A DNA stretch of 64,000 bases. Origin: Paenibacillus typhae (GTDB lineage Bacteria; Bacillota; Bacilli; Paenibacillales; Paenibacillaceae). The notes beneath the pieces were generated by a model. The model worked only from the letters and a program-made list of their open reading frames with translations, had not been told where the DNA came from and made no database searches. This document shows, one piece after another, positions 8,941 through 17,668 of this stretch (positions are counted from its first letter, which is position 1; every line of letters begins with the position of its first letter). Both the position numbers and the translations under genes were made by a program. The stretch lies in the NCBI RefSeq assembly GCF_900099765.1, contig NZ_FNDX01000015.1:47452-111451 (forward strand), written 5' to 3'.

Positions 8941-9135
8941 GTTACAAAATATTCAGGTGGATTTCCGCCATCTATTTTTGTAATTTCCCGGAATTTCTGA
9001 CCATTAGGTGTAAAAACGACACTTAATTTAAGCGGAATGTCCCTTTGGGCAGACAAGTGGCAGATTTAAGTGTCTTTTTTCAAACTAGAATCCCCTATCC
9101 CGGCAAATGCCACCTTAATAGGAGGTGATTTTCCA
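8941..9135. repeat. Cluster of intergenic inverted repeats in the 757-bp mutY-sodA gap
   Basis: The region 8628-9384 has no supported gene. It contains three successive hairpin-capable segments: TTACAAAATA...TATTTTTGTAA with inner GGTGGA/TCCGCC (8942-8983), AAAACGACACTTAA...TTTAAGTGTCTTTTTT (about 9013-9081), and CACCTTAATAGGAGGTG (about 9110-9127). The arrangement resembles REP-like or miniature inverted-repeat elements, but no second copy is visible in this window. The rest of the gap shows nothing I recognise. Confidence 0.45.
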
Positions 9136-9311
9136 CTTAGCGTAATCCGCCCCTCACCTTCGAATTGCATATATTAGTCTGGTCTGGGCCGTCAGAAGGC
9201 AAGCTGCTTATCGGGCTCCGAAAGGGATAGCTATTACCGGACTTTTAGCGGGAGGATAATGGAATTGCTGAGGAATATCAGGGCTACTTTCATGAATAGC
9301 ATGCCTCACCC

Positions 9312-9352
9312 GAACACAAAAACGGATACCGCCCAGAAGGCAGTATCCGTTA
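9312..9352 (-). terminator. Terminator of sodA
   Basis: The stem AACGGATAC / GTATCCGTT, read on the minus strand, is followed by TTTTTGTGTT. Confidence 0.8.
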
Positions 9353-9384
9353 TGTTCACTCAAGCCGTTTATGCGGCAGGAGTC

Positions 9385-9993
9385 TTATTTTGCGCTTTCG
9401 TAGCGTTTGCCGACTTCTTCCCAGTTCACTACGTTCCAGAACGCTTTGATGTAATCAGGGCGTTTGTTCTGGTAGTTCAGGTAGTAAGCATGCTCCCATA
9501 CGTCCAGACCAAGGATCGGTGTAGCACCCTCGCTGATCGGGTTGTCCTGGTTAGGAGTGCTTGTTACAGCCAGCTTGCCGTCTTTAACAACGAGCCATGC
9601 CCAGCCGCTGCCGAAACGGGTAGTAGCTGCAGTAGCGAAATCTTCTTTGAATTTATCGAAGCCGCCGAGCTCGCTGTCAATGGCTGCTGCAAGTGCACCA
9701 GTAGGAGCGCCGCCGCCGCCAGGCCCGATAACTTCCCAGAACAGGGTGTGGTTCGCGTGGCCGCCGCCGTTGTTGCGTACAGCAGTGCGGATGGCTTCAG
9801 GTACTGCGTTCAGGTCAGTGAGCAGCTCTTCGATGCTCTTGTCTTGCAGTTCAGGCGCCTTTTCCAGAGCGGCGTTCAGGTTCGTCACATAAGTGTTGTG
9901 ATGTCTGTCATGGTGAATTTCCATCGTCAGAGCGTCGATGTGCGGTTCAAGTGCGTTGTTCGGGTAAGGAAGTGCCGGTAATTGAAATGCCAT
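9385..9993 (-). CDS. sodA: Superoxide dismutase, Mn type
   Basis: A 202-residue Fe/Mn superoxide dismutase. Metal ligands are visible in [10 protein letters not shown] (first His), [10 protein letters not shown] (second His) and DVWEHAYY (Asp and His). Gln in TPNQDNP and Gly in NNGGGH are the arrangement usual for the Mn form. The open frame extends further upstream, but the start at 9993 ([19 protein letters not shown]) is supported by AGGAGGGA 7 nt before it and by family alignment. It is monocistronic. A second SOD-domain protein is encoded about 4.3 kb away. Confidence 0.95.
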   Translation of the reverse strand: MAFQLPALPYPNNALEPHIDALTMEIHHDRHHNTYVTNLNAALEKAPELQDKSIEELLTDLNAVPEAIRTAVRNNGGGHANHTLFWEVIGPGGGGAPTGALAAAIDSELGGFDKFKEDFATAATTRFGSGWAWLVVKDGKLAVTSTPNQDNPISEGATPILGLDVWEHAYYLNYQNKRPDYIKAFWNVVNWEEVGKRYESAK

Positions 9994-10049
9994 GGAAAAA
10001 TCCCTCCTGAGTTTTATGAGAATTTGTATGATAAAGAATTTTGGCGGTC

Positions 10050-10059
10050 TTGACGTCAA
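10050..10059. promoter_or_regulatory. TTGACGTCAA palindrome in the sodA upstream region
   Basis: A perfect 10-bp palindrome lies about 57 bp upstream of the sodA start and overlaps a possible minus-strand -35 (TTGACG). No good -10 could be paired with it at normal spacing, so it could be an operator or chance. Confidence 0.3.
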
Positions 10060-10291
10060 AACCCCTTATTTCCAATACGTCTTATAGGGTATGTAACCAC
10101 TACGATATTATTATTAAACCGTATCTGGAAGAAGAATGCAACATTAAACAAACATAAATGTTTAAAAAGTAACAGCCGTGACAACCTCACGGGAAGTGTA
10201 AACACTATGTTAAAGCGATAGAATAACCCGGGGGAGCCCTTTTTATACACGGTATTTTACCTTTATCAAGAAAATGTGTAAATTGTTTTAA

Positions 10292-10320
10292 TGAAAGCGC
10301 TTGATATAAAGCGCTTTCTA
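10292..10320. promoter_or_regulatory. Cre-like double palindrome (candidate CcpA sites)
   Basis: TGAAAGCGCTTGAT (10292-10305) matches the CcpA consensus TGWAARCGYTWNCW at 13 of 14 positions. Directly beside it is an inverted copy, so that GAAAGCGCTT and AAGCGCTTTC form a larger inverted repeat. It lies in the AT-rich 9994-10590 interval, which otherwise holds the sodA upstream region and no convincing gene. The nearest downstream gene is the GNAT acetyltransferase, about 270 bp away. Confidence 0.5.
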
Positions 10321-10590
10321 AAGAAAAATGGTGATATCCCCAGAAAAGTGTGCTTTAATAGAGTTAAAAGCAGGTATTCCTCGTTTTTTGAACATTGAAG
10401 ATGTGATCAGCCGTTTACATTCGGTTAATACTTCTTTGACCACGAGAAAAGCTTCTACGTTAAGATGGATCCGGCCGCTTCTTCAGATAACATCCATTAC
10501 TTTTTTTTCATGCTTTTTTTCTGTGTTTATTTTTGCAGGAACTCCTTCTTTTTGTAACATCCAAGCCATAGAAAAGGGAGATTATAAAGA

Positions 10591-11010
10591 ATGCACGTTC
10601 GTTCCTTTCAATTAAGCGACGTTACCCCTGTGACTGAATTGCTGCAGACCGCATTGTCGGAAGAATGTTTCGAGAACACGATGGAGCCTTTTTCCAGGCA
10701 GCTTTCCTGGGATTCCGATCTCATTGTAGTTGCTGAAGAAGAAGGAGAAATTGTCGGTGCGCTGATTGGTACGATTGAAAAGAATCATGGCTGTTATTTC
10801 CGCATCGCCATTCATCCCGAATACCGCCGCAGAGGAATCGGCAGAAGTCTGGTTTCGGCAATGGAGAGCAGATTCCAGGCACGCAAGGTTAGCGGTATTT
10901 ACGTGGCTGTTGATGAGCACAATTCGTTTGCGTTGCCCCTGTATGAGGCTATGGGCTATAACGAGAATCAGATTTTTAAATCTGTACGCAAGCTTAGCAT
11001 TGTCGGATAA
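10591..11010 (+). CDS. GNAT family N-acetyltransferase
   Basis: A 139-residue protein with the GNAT fold. The acetyl-CoA-binding motif A is RIAIHPEYRRRGIGRSLV (Arg-x-x-Gly-x-Gly), preceded by a beta strand IVGALIGTIE and followed by YVAVDEHNSFALPLYEAMGY, the usual motif B region. The length is typical of a single-domain acetyltransferase. The acceptor substrate is not predictable. GGGAG precedes the ATG by about 11 nt. Confidence 0.85.
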   Translation: MHVRSFQLSDVTPVTELLQTALSEECFENTMEPFSRQLSWDSDLIVVAEEEGEIVGALIGTIEKNHGCYFRIAIHPEYRRRGIGRSLVSAMESRFQARKVSGIYVAVDEHNSFALPLYEAMGYNENQIFKSVRKLSIVG

Positions 11011-11096
11011 GAACCTTTGCCATCCGGTATGACGTAAGCGGAAACATTTACTAGAATAGAGAACTTTAACGACTTATATGGTCTGTTCCATTATAC

Positions 11097-11152
11097 TAAA
11101 GCATATCTCCCCGTTGTCCGTTGCAAATGGCCGGGAGATATGCTTTTCTATT
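11097..11152. terminator. Rho-independent terminator after the GNAT gene
   Basis: The 14-bp stem AAAGCATATCTCCC / GGGAGATATGCTTT is followed by T residues; it has A/T flanks on both sides. Confidence 0.8.
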
Positions 11153-11215
11153 GTTACGGGCTAAAGCTGCAGCGGCGGCAGTACCCTACTAATTACCGGA
11201 GCAAGAGGGTGGCAT

Positions 11216-11833
11216 ATGAACGGGGAAACCAAAGAAGAACTCATGCGCAGCCGCAAGCAAAGATACCGCTCAGTTACCCATAACGGCTCCAGAAGGACTC
11301 CGGCGCAGAGATGGGCCCGCGAGATACGGGACTGGATGGTTACTGCTGCCATTGTATTTGCTATCATGTCGCTGCTTAATATATTCGTATTCAATGTCTC
11401 GACTGTGATCGGACAGTCCATGCAGCCGACGCTGTATGAAGGCGAGAAGTTGATTATTAACAAAATCACCCTCAGCTTTGCGGATCCGGGACGGGGCGAT
11501 ATTGTCGTGCTTCATGATCCCAGTATCGGGCCGGACCGGAAGGAGTATCTGGTCAAGCGCGTGATCGGGGTACCCGGAGATGTTATAGAAGTAAAGGAGC
11601 ATCAGCTGTATGTCAATGGCGTATTGGCTGAGGAGCCTTATATTGATACGGTAATTCAGGACTCCGATTTCCAGGCGGTAACGGTTGGGGCAGGAACCTA
11701 TTTCGTAATGGGTGACAACCGCCATGCCGGAGCCAGTAAGGACAGCCGTTATTTTGGTGCTGTTCCAGAGGCCTTCATAGTCGGAAAGGCTGCTTATATC
11801 TGGTGGCCTCTTTCCAAGCTGAATGCACTATAA
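11216..11833 (+). CDS. lepB: Type I signal peptidase
   Basis: A 205-residue membrane-anchored serine protease that cleaves Sec/Tat signal peptides outside the membrane. It has a basic cytoplasmic N-terminus and one membrane anchor (about 39-61). Catalytic Ser68 is in GQSMQPTL and the general-base Lys114 in KRVIGVPGD. The conserved box MGDNRHAGASKDSR is near the C-terminus. Lys-Asp-Ser-Arg and the single anchor fit the Bacillus SipS/SipT prokaryotic type rather than SipW. AGAGGGTGG precedes the start. queG follows 51 bp later. Confidence 0.93.
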   Translation: MNGETKEELMRSRKQRYRSVTHNGSRRTPAQRWAREIRDWMVTAAIVFAIMSLLNIFVFNVSTVIGQSMQPTLYEGEKLIINKITLSFADPGRGDIVVLHDPSIGPDRKEYLVKRVIGVPGDVIEVKEHQLYVNGVLAEEPYIDTVIQDSDFQAVTVGAGTYFVMGDNRHAGASKDSRYFGAVPEAFIVGKAAYIWWPLSKLNAL

Positions 11834-11884
11834 ACTGCGCCGGCCAGACCGGCTGAATCATGATTAATAAAGGAGAAGGCGGAA

Positions 11885-13066
11885 ATGAACATCAAAGCCC
11901 TGTCAGCATATGCCCCGCCGGCTTCCAGGTGGGAGAAGCTGAAGGCTGAAATTAAAGAGGCTGCCCCGCAGCTGGGTATTGACGATATCGGGTTCACTAC
12001 GGCTGAACCCTTTCTATATTTAAAGGACATTCTTCAGGATCACCGGGACAAGGGCTATGAGTCCGGCTTTGAGGAGCAGGATCTCGAGAAACGCACCGTC
12101 CCGGCCCTGAAGAATGGTGAACCTATGTCTATTATTGCTATTGCTGTAGCGTATCCGTCCAAAATGGAGAACCCGCCCAAGTCGGAGCCCGGAGAACGGC
12201 GGGGGATTCTTGCCAGAGCCTCCTGGGGGCGGGATTATCATCTTGTTCTGCGGGAAGCGCTGGCGAAGCTTGAGGGCTTTATCCGTGAGCGCGTTCCTGA
12301 TGCCGTGCTTGAGAGTATGGTCGATACAGGAGTGCTGGTTGACCGTGCGGTAGCGGAACGGGCGGGAATCGGCTTCAGCGGTAAAAACTGTGCCGTCATC
12401 TCCCCGGACTGGGGCTCATGGATTTACCTGGGGGAGATGATCACGAATATTCCCTTTCCGCCGGATACGCCTGTAGAGGACGGCTGCGGAGACTGCACCA
12501 AATGTATTGATGCCTGTCCTACGGGGGCGCTGGTCGGACCCGGGCAGCTGAATGCCCAGGCGTGCATTTCGTTTCTTACACAGACCAAAGGGTTTCTGAG
12601 TGAGGAATATATGACCAAGATCGGCAACCGCCTGTACGGATGCGATACGTGCCAGATTGTCTGCCCCAAGAACCGGGGAAAGAACTGGAACCACCGTCCG
12701 GAGCTGCAGCCTGATCCGGACATTGTCAAGCCGCTGCTGCTGCCGATCCTTGATCTCAGCAACCGGGAATTCAAGGAGAAATTCGGCATGAGCTCGGCAG
12801 CCTGGCGCGGCAAGAAGCCGATTCAGCGCAATGCGGTAATTGCATTAGGTAATTTCAAAGAAGCTGCTGCTGTTCCCAAGCTGACCGAGATTGTCCTGCG
12901 CGAGACGCGCCCGGAGATGCGCGGTACTGCTGCCTGGGCACTCGGAAAAATCGGCGGCAGGGAGGCATTGGCAGCGGTGGAGCAGGCGCTGCAGCGTGAA
13001 GAGAATATCACGGTGCGGGAAATGCTGGACCGGGCACACGGCAGACTGCTGGAGCAGTTACAGTGA
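11885..13066 (+). CDS. queG: Epoxyqueuosine reductase
   Basis: A 393-residue cobalamin- and Fe-S-dependent enzyme that reduces epoxyqueuosine to queuosine in tRNA. The catalytic domain includes VDTGVLVDRAVAERAGIG and GKNC. Two ferredoxin-like cluster motifs follow, CGDCTKCIDACPTGA and YGCDTCQIVCPKNRG. The C-terminus carries a HEAT-like repeat (AAVPKLTEIVLR, MRGTAAWALGKIGG) as in family members. GGAGAAGGCGG lies upstream of the ATG. None of the queCDEF biosynthesis genes is next to it, which is common for queG. Confidence 0.94.
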   Translation: MNIKALSAYAPPASRWEKLKAEIKEAAPQLGIDDIGFTTAEPFLYLKDILQDHRDKGYESGFEEQDLEKRTVPALKNGEPMSIIAIAVAYPSKMENPPKSEPGERRGILARASWGRDYHLVLREALAKLEGFIRERVPDAVLESMVDTGVLVDRAVAERAGIGFSGKNCAVISPDWGSWIYLGEMITNIPFPPDTPVEDGCGDCTKCIDACPTGALVGPGQLNAQACISFLTQTKGFLSEEYMTKIGNRLYGCDTCQIVCPKNRGKNWNHRPELQPDPDIVKPLLLPILDLSNREFKEKFGMSSAAWRGKKPIQRNAVIALGNFKEAAAVPKLTEIVLRETRPEMRGTAAWALGKIGGREALAAVEQALQREENITVREMLDRAHGRLLEQLQ

Positions 13067-13151
13067 AATGCAGTCACTGATCGGTGATTTGAAGTTAATT
13101 TATCTTTTTTAAAGGCTCAGCTGGTTCAACCTGGCCTATGGGATTTACCAA

Positions 13152-13180
13152 TTGCTGTCCAGATGTTGAAATGCTATGAT
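13152..13180 (+). promoter_or_regulatory. Sigma-A type promoter for yneF-folE
   Basis: TTGCTG, a 17-bp spacer and TATGAT lie 58 bp upstream of the YneF start. Confidence 0.6.
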
Positions 13181-13237
13181 AGAATCGCGTGCCCAAGACG
13201 GGCAATGCCGACAATTGAGTACAGAGGTGGACTTTAG

Positions 13238-13492
13238 ATGAATATTGCGTTGCCTATTATTACGCTTGTCGTAGGTCTGATCGGCGGATTTGCCATTGGT
13301 GTTTTCTATCTGCGCAGACAAATGACAACGATGCAGAATGATCCGGAAATGCTCCAGAAGGTCGCGAAGCAAATGGGTTATAACCTGAACAACAAGCAGA
13401 TGCAGCGTGCGCAGCAGATGCTGAAGAACAATAACCAGCCGGGACGGCCTGCACCTGCAGCCAGACAGAAGCAGGGCCGCAAAGGCAGATAA
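13238..13492 (+). CDS. YneF family membrane protein (UPF0154)
   Basis: An 84-residue protein with one N-terminal membrane helix (IALPIITLVVGLIGGFAIGV) and a cytoplasmic tail containing DPEMLQKVAKQMGYN, the family hallmark. The Lys/Arg/Gln-rich C-terminus is disordered. The function is unknown; it is widespread in Firmicutes. AGAGGTGG lies 7-8 nt before the ATG. folE begins about 50 bp downstream and is probably co-transcribed. Confidence 0.85.
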   Translation: MNIALPIITLVVGLIGGFAIGVFYLRRQMTTMQNDPEMLQKVAKQMGYNLNNKQMQRAQQMLKNNNQPGRPAPAARQKQGRKGR

Positions 13493-13544
13493 AGGGTTCT
13501 CGTAATAGATGATTACAGATACGGGGACGAAAGGGGGAGGCTCT

Positions 13545-14138
13545 ATGGGGGGCATCAAGGAATATGTGAACGGCAAGGTATCTGCGAACCGTGAACAGAT
13601 CGAGTACCACGTTGCCAGAATATTGGAATTAATCGGTGAAGACACCGGCCGTGAAGGCTTGCTGGATACGCCGGCACGCGTCACGCGGATGTATGAGGAG
13701 ATCTTTGGCGGTTATTCAGTAGATCCCCGCGAGGCGCTCGGCGTAACATTTGATGAGTCTCATGAAGAGCTGGTCATCGTAAAAGATATTGTCTATTACA
13801 GCCAGTGTGAGCATCATATGGCCCCTTTCTTCGGCAAGGTCCATATCGGTTACGTGCCAAGCGGACGGATTGCCGGGCTTAGCAAGCTGGCCCGTCTTGT
13901 GGAGGCTGTTAGCCGCCGCCTGCAGGTGCAGGAACGTATTACAGCGCAGATTGCAGACATTATGGCCGAAGTGCTTAGTCCGCACGGCGTGATGGTTGTG
14001 GTGGAAGGCGAACATCTGTGCATGTGCGCCCGCGGGGTGAAGAAGCCCGGCAGCAAGACGGTGACTATGGCCACAAGAGGCACCTTCCGTGAAGATGCGG
14101 CTGCACGTGCAGAATTTCTGGCCCTGATCAAAGAATAG
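13545..14138 (+). CDS. folE: GTP cyclohydrolase I
   Basis: A 197-residue enzyme catalysing the first step from GTP to folate or other pterins (7,8-dihydroneopterin triphosphate). The blocks [26 protein letters not shown] (zinc Cys and catalytic His), [11 protein letters not shown] and HLCMCARGV (second zinc Cys) are intact, so this is the zinc-dependent FolE1 form. The frame is open from 13509, but GGGGGAGG 4-5 nt before ATG 13545 and family length favour the later start. Isolated from other folate genes here. Confidence 0.94.
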   Translation: MGGIKEYVNGKVSANREQIEYHVARILELIGEDTGREGLLDTPARVTRMYEEIFGGYSVDPREALGVTFDESHEELVIVKDIVYYSQCEHHMAPFFGKVHIGYVPSGRIAGLSKLARLVEAVSRRLQVQERITAQIADIMAEVLSPHGVMVVVEGEHLCMCARGVKKPGSKTVTMATRGTFREDAAARAEFLALIKE

Positions 14139-14174
14139 AACGGGGCAGGCTGCAAAGCGCTCCGGATATATTGT

Positions 14175-14212
14175 AAGCCCGCCCGCACTTCTGTGCCGGA
14201 CGGGCTTTTTGG
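14175..14212 (+). terminator. Rho-independent terminator after folE
   Basis: The stem AAGCCCGCCCG / CCGGACGGGCTT is followed by TTTTT. Confidence 0.8.
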
Positions 14213-14270
14213 TGTGCTTGCCGGACCGATTCTCCGGCAAATAAGCTCTGCTATTACCAGCGGGACCGGA

Positions 14271-15455
14271 TTAAAAGGGTTGCCACATCAGCTTGCGGGC
14301 AGCGGCATAACGCTCGGAGACATACGGCCAGTTGACCACCTTCCACCAGTCTTTAATATAATCGGCGCGGTTATTCTGGTGCTTGAGATAGTAGGCATGC
14401 TCCCAGACGTCCAGCGCCAGCAGCGGGACAACATCCCATTGCGACAGATTCTGGTGCTTCTCCGCGGTCAGGATCTCCAGCCGGCGGCTGCGCGGGCTCC
14501 AGACAAGAAGGGCCCAGCCGCCGCCTTCAACCTTGTTTGCCGCCTCCGTGAACTGGGTCTTGAAGGCATCGTAGCTGCCGAAGCTGCGCTCAATCGCGTC
14601 CAGCAAGGCTCCGGTCGGCCGTCCTCCGCCTTGTGGCGACATTACGTTCCAGAAGATAGTGTGCAGATAATGGCCTGCCCCGTTAAAGGCCAGCTCCCGC
14701 TCCCAATGCTTGATCAGATCAAAATCGCCGTTCTTGCGGGCTTCTGCCAGCTTGAGCTCGGCTTTGTTCAAGCCGTCTACATAGCTCTGGTGATGCTTGT
14801 CGTGGTGGATGACCATTGTTTTCTCATCGATGTAAGGCTCCAGTGCATTATAGGCATAGGGCAGCGGCGGGAGGGTGTGGCCGCCCACCGGCACGGTGCC
14901 CGGCTCGCGCAGCTCCGGCGGCGGAGCCCCCGGGAACGATGGTGCTACAGCATGCTCGGGCTCAGCCCTGAACTGCGGCTGATACAGCTCCGGTTGATCT
15001 ATAGCGGCTTCCCGCATCAGTCCGGCAACCTGTCCCGGCGCGCTCAGCGTTCCGAGTACAGCCAGGAAATACTCAGATTCGCGGATAATGTGCACAATCA
15101 CAATTCCGGCAAGCGGCTGGGCATTTACCGCCCTGCTGGCTTCCCGCAAAGCGTACAGCTGGCGGATGAACTCACGGGACTGGCCGCAGGCGGTGTGGAC
15201 CAGCTGCTCTGTATCGGCAGCAAGCCCGGTGTGCCCGGCAGGGCCTGGTCCAAGCGACACCTCCAGCAGACGCCGTGCGGCCTGCTCCGCTGCGCTAAAG
15301 ACAACAGCCCATTCATCCAGCAGCTTGACGTAAGGGTGCTCCAGGCTGGGAACAATGCCTTTTATAACTTCGGTATGCTCCTTCTCCTGGGTTTTCCAGA
15401 AAATAATCTCTTCGAGAATGCGCACAGGCAGCAGCGGCCCGTAAATATACAGCAT
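14271..15455 (-). CDS. DUF2935-superoxide dismutase fusion protein
   Basis: A 394-residue two-domain protein. Residues about 1-155 form an all-helical DUF2935-like domain with repeated Glu and His in helices (EEIIFWKTQEKEHTEV, HIIRESEYFL), a pattern seen in small helical metal-binding bundles. A Pro-rich linker (about 165-200) leads to a complete Fe/Mn superoxide dismutase domain (about 200-394). Ligands are HHDKHHQSYV, GHYLHTIFW and DVWEHAYYL. The SOD domain is clearly divergent from the nearby SodA. AGGAGGT lies 9 nt before the ATG. The SOD activity is likely because all metal ligands are kept; the role of the first domain is unknown. Confidence 0.88.
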   Translation of the reverse strand: MLYIYGPLLPVRILEEIIFWKTQEKEHTEVIKGIVPSLEHPYVKLLDEWAVVFSAAEQAARRLLEVSLGPGPAGHTGLAADTEQLVHTACGQSREFIRQLYALREASRAVNAQPLAGIVIVHIIRESEYFLAVLGTLSAPGQVAGLMREAAIDQPELYQPQFRAEPEHAVAPSFPGAPPPELREPGTVPVGGHTLPPLPYAYNALEPYIDEKTMVIHHDKHHQSYVDGLNKAELKLAEARKNGDFDLIKHWERELAFNGAGHYLHTIFWNVMSPQGGGRPTGALLDAIERSFGSYDAFKTQFTEAANKVEGGGWALLVWSPRSRRLEILTAEKHQNLSQWDVVPLLALDVWEHAYYLKHQNNRADYIKDWWKVVNWPYVSERYAAARKLMWQPF

Positions 15456-15550
15456 GGCTGGCAGACCTCCTGACTTGGGCTCAATAACGGTTCATTATAT
15501 GAGTCCGGAAAAGAGAATATGAGGATTACCGCCGGTCCTGTAAGATTGCG

Positions 15551-15592
15551 CAAAAAACGTGCAGAGCTGTATAGATACATTTCTGCACGTTC
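15551..15592 (-). terminator. Terminator of the membrane-anchored hydrolase gene
   Basis: The stem AACGTGCAGA / TCTGCACGTT, read on the minus strand, ends in TTTTTT. Confidence 0.78.
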
Positions 15593-15613
15593 GGTATAGG
15601 GGACCTTTGCCTG

Positions 15614-16654
15614 TTATTTGCTTGCTGTGGAGGTTTCGCTGCCCTCCAGTGACTGGGCCAGCTGCACATTGCCGAGAAAAGCGGAGACACGGCGCAGATA
15701 CTCGCGCGGATGCTCCCGGAACAGCAGCTCATGGTGACTGTCCTCAATAATCCAGGAATCGGAGTATGGATTGCTCTGATTGGCTGCCAGCTCCTCGGCA
15801 ATCGGATATGGCGCCTTGTCATCCTTCGTGCCGTGCATGAACAGGATCGGGAACGGGTAATCCTCTTTTTTCACCTTGGCGTAAGGAATCTGGTTGAGTC
15901 CGGTTCCGTTCAGCACCGGGAACAGCAGCTCCATGATCTCCAAGGAAGGCTGGCGGGGAAGATCAATATTTTGCTTGATATTATGGTACAGCGTATCCGG
16001 CTCCAGCAGGAAGGTGCTGTCCAGTATCATTGCATCGACGTCCTTTGTAACAAGCCCGGCCTGAAGCGCAGTGCCTGCGCCCATCGAGAAGCCCCATACA
16101 ACAATCTCCCTGGCTCCCCGCTCCTTGGCGAAGTTAATGGCGCCGAGCAGCTGCTGGGATTCTTTTTTGCCGCCTGTAGCAATATCCTTGTTAATCTGAG
16201 AAGCGAAGCCGTAGTCGAACATGACGACGTTGAAGTTCAGGCTGTGCGCGTAGTGGGCCAGATCATACATCGGTACCCAGGTCTCCTCGCGGTTGGCGCC
16301 GTAGCCGTGGCTGAACACGATCGTCTTGGTCGAGCCTTCAGACGGAATGTACCAGCCCTGCATGGTCCGGCTGCCATCCTGTGCCGGGAAGTTCACATCC
16401 TCATATTCCAGTCCCTTGGCAATCATAGGTGTGGAATAGAGGGGGGCTACCGTGGGATTGGACAACACCCAGGCAATATAGCCGTGCAGTGCTATGAAGC
16501 AGAAGACAAAAAAGAAAAAGACCGATAATAGCAAAGCCACAATAATATGTTTGACACGGATCATCCGCAGAGAAATCTGATGCGCTGCACCTGGCTTTTG
16601 TTTATCAGGCTTGTGTGAGACCGGCGGGCCGGTACGGAGTGTGGCCAGATCCAT
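15614..16654 (-). CDS. Membrane-anchored alpha/beta hydrolase
   Basis: About 346 residues. An N-terminal basic segment is followed by one membrane helix (about 32-55), after which an alpha/beta hydrolase domain faces outward. The oxyanion region is IVFSHGYGANREE, the nucleophile elbow is GFSMGAG, the Asp candidate is in MHGTKDDKAPY and the His in DSHHELLF. It resembles the B. subtilis YqkD-like group of unknown substrate. The open frame includes an earlier TTG, but ATG 16654 is preferred because GGGAG lies 8 nt before it. It is divergent from the IclR gene. Confidence 0.85.
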   Translation of the reverse strand: MDLATLRTGPPVSHKPDKQKPGAAHQISLRMIRVKHIIVALLLSVFFFFVFCFIALHGYIAWVLSNPTVAPLYSTPMIAKGLEYEDVNFPAQDGSRTMQGWYIPSEGSTKTIVFSHGYGANREETWVPMYDLAHYAHSLNFNVVMFDYGFASQINKDIATGGKKESQQLLGAINFAKERGAREIVVWGFSMGAGTALQAGLVTKDVDAMILDSTFLLEPDTLYHNIKQNIDLPRQPSLEIMELLFPVLNGTGLNQIPYAKVKKEDYPFPILFMHGTKDDKAPYPIAEELAANQSNPYSDSWIIEDSHHELLFREHPREYLRRVSAFLGNVQLAQSLEGSETSTASK

Positions 16655-16848
16655 ATTTTCAACTCCCAAAAAAAGAATAATTCATATATTTAATCGTAGG
16701 TTGATGACCTTGCAAAGTCAATGAATTAGCCGCTTTTGTAATCTAAATGTAAACTGCGCCCCAGCCTTTTCCGGGCCTGTTATTATGCTGGACTTTCCCT
16801 GGAGTTTTGCTCTAAGATAGAGTTGACTATGTAGAATAATGTAACCGG

Positions 16849-16865
16849 GTTTCATTTAATGAAAC
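16849..16865. promoter_or_regulatory. 17-bp palindrome GTTTCATTTAATGAAAC, candidate IclR-family operator
   Basis: Perfect 8-bp arms flank a single central base, 18 bp before the IclR-family gene start. The position suggests autoregulation. A close variant lies in the acnA leader at 22452-22468. Confidence 0.6.
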
Positions 16866-16883
16866 AGGTGAGGGGAGAAGACC

Positions 16884-17627
16884 GTGGAGGACCGGAAACT
16901 GACTGTTCGCGCTGTTGAAAGGGCACTGGATATATTACTTTGCTTTACCCAGGAGGGCGATTTAAGCCTGACGGAAATTGCCGGAAAAATCAGCCTGCAC
17001 AAGAGTACAGTGCACCGTCTGCTGACAACGCTTGAGGAAAAAGGGTTCCTGCTGCGCAATGAAGCGACGGATAAATACAGGCTCGGCATCCGGATCTGGG
17101 AGCTGTCTACCCATTTGCCGACTCTAGATGAGCCAGCGGTGCTGCTGCTTCCGGCGATGGAGCGGCTGCGTGACCGGCTCGGCGAGACTGTCAGCCTCTA
17201 TCTGCGCGATGACCTTGAGCGTGTGCGTATCCAGGCTGTCCAGAGCCATCAGGCTATCCGCCGTGTGGCGCAGATCGGAGCCCGGCTGCCGCTGTCCGTA
17301 GGCGCATCCAGCAAGGTTCTTGCCGCCTACGCGCCATCGGAGGTCCAGGTGCGCCTGCTGGCGGACCCTGCCTGGCCGGAGAGCGTTGACCGCAGCCTCT
17401 ATCTGGAGCAGCTCAGGGAGATCACCCGCTGCGGGTATGCGACCAGCTTTGAAGAGCGGGAGCCCGGTGCGGCCGCAGTAGCGGTGCCGATTATAGGCCG
17501 TAGCGGCAAGGTGGTCGCGGCACTGTCCCTTTCGGGACCGGTCAGCCGGCTGTCGCGGGAGACGCTGGAGGAGTATGCGGTCATTCTGGCAGAAAGTGCT
17601 GCCGAAATGGGCTTAATGATCGGCTAG
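16884..17627 (+). CDS. IclR family transcriptional regulator
   Basis: A 247-residue regulator. The N-terminal winged helix-turn-helix (about 8-70) includes LSLTEIAGKISLHKSTVHRLLTTLEEKGFL (recognition helix about 38-50). The C-terminal effector domain (about 80-245) contains LPLSVGASSKVLAAYAPSE and SFEEREPGAAAVAVPIIGRSGKVVAALSLSGP, the standard ligand-binding core. GTG 16884 is chosen because GAGGGGAG lies 6 nt upstream. No catabolic operon is adjacent, so the ligand cannot be guessed. A perfect palindrome just upstream is a likely own operator. Confidence 0.9.
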   Translation: MEDRKLTVRAVERALDILLCFTQEGDLSLTEIAGKISLHKSTVHRLLTTLEEKGFLLRNEATDKYRLGIRIWELSTHLPTLDEPAVLLLPAMERLRDRLGETVSLYLRDDLERVRIQAVQSHQAIRRVAQIGARLPLSVGASSKVLAAYAPSEVQVRLLADPAWPESVDRSLYLEQLREITRCGYATSFEEREPGAAAVAVPIIGRSGKVVAALSLSGPVSRLSRETLEEYAVILAESAAEMGLMIG

Positions 17628-17668
17628 CCGGGAATCGGCTCCGATCTCGGATCACCGTTATGAAAGCG

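Noticed and set aside
9259..9981. A 240-residue plus-strand open frame opposite sodA
   Set aside because: It is the antisense shadow of the well supported sodA gene; the translation is rich in Cys and Val runs without family resemblance.
10328..10615. A 95-residue plus-strand open frame between the cre-like site and the GNAT gene
   Set aside because: No ribosome site before the ATG, long T runs inside, unusual codon choice, and its end overlaps the GNAT start. It is more likely non-coding DNA or a leader.
14193..15473. A 426-residue plus-strand open frame opposite the DUF2935-SOD gene
   Set aside because: It covers the minus-strand gene and the folE terminator, and shows no protein family features.
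15710..16528. A 272-residue plus-strand open frame opposite the membrane-anchored hydrolase
   Set aside because: The minus strand has a complete hydrolase with catalytic motifs; this is its shadow.
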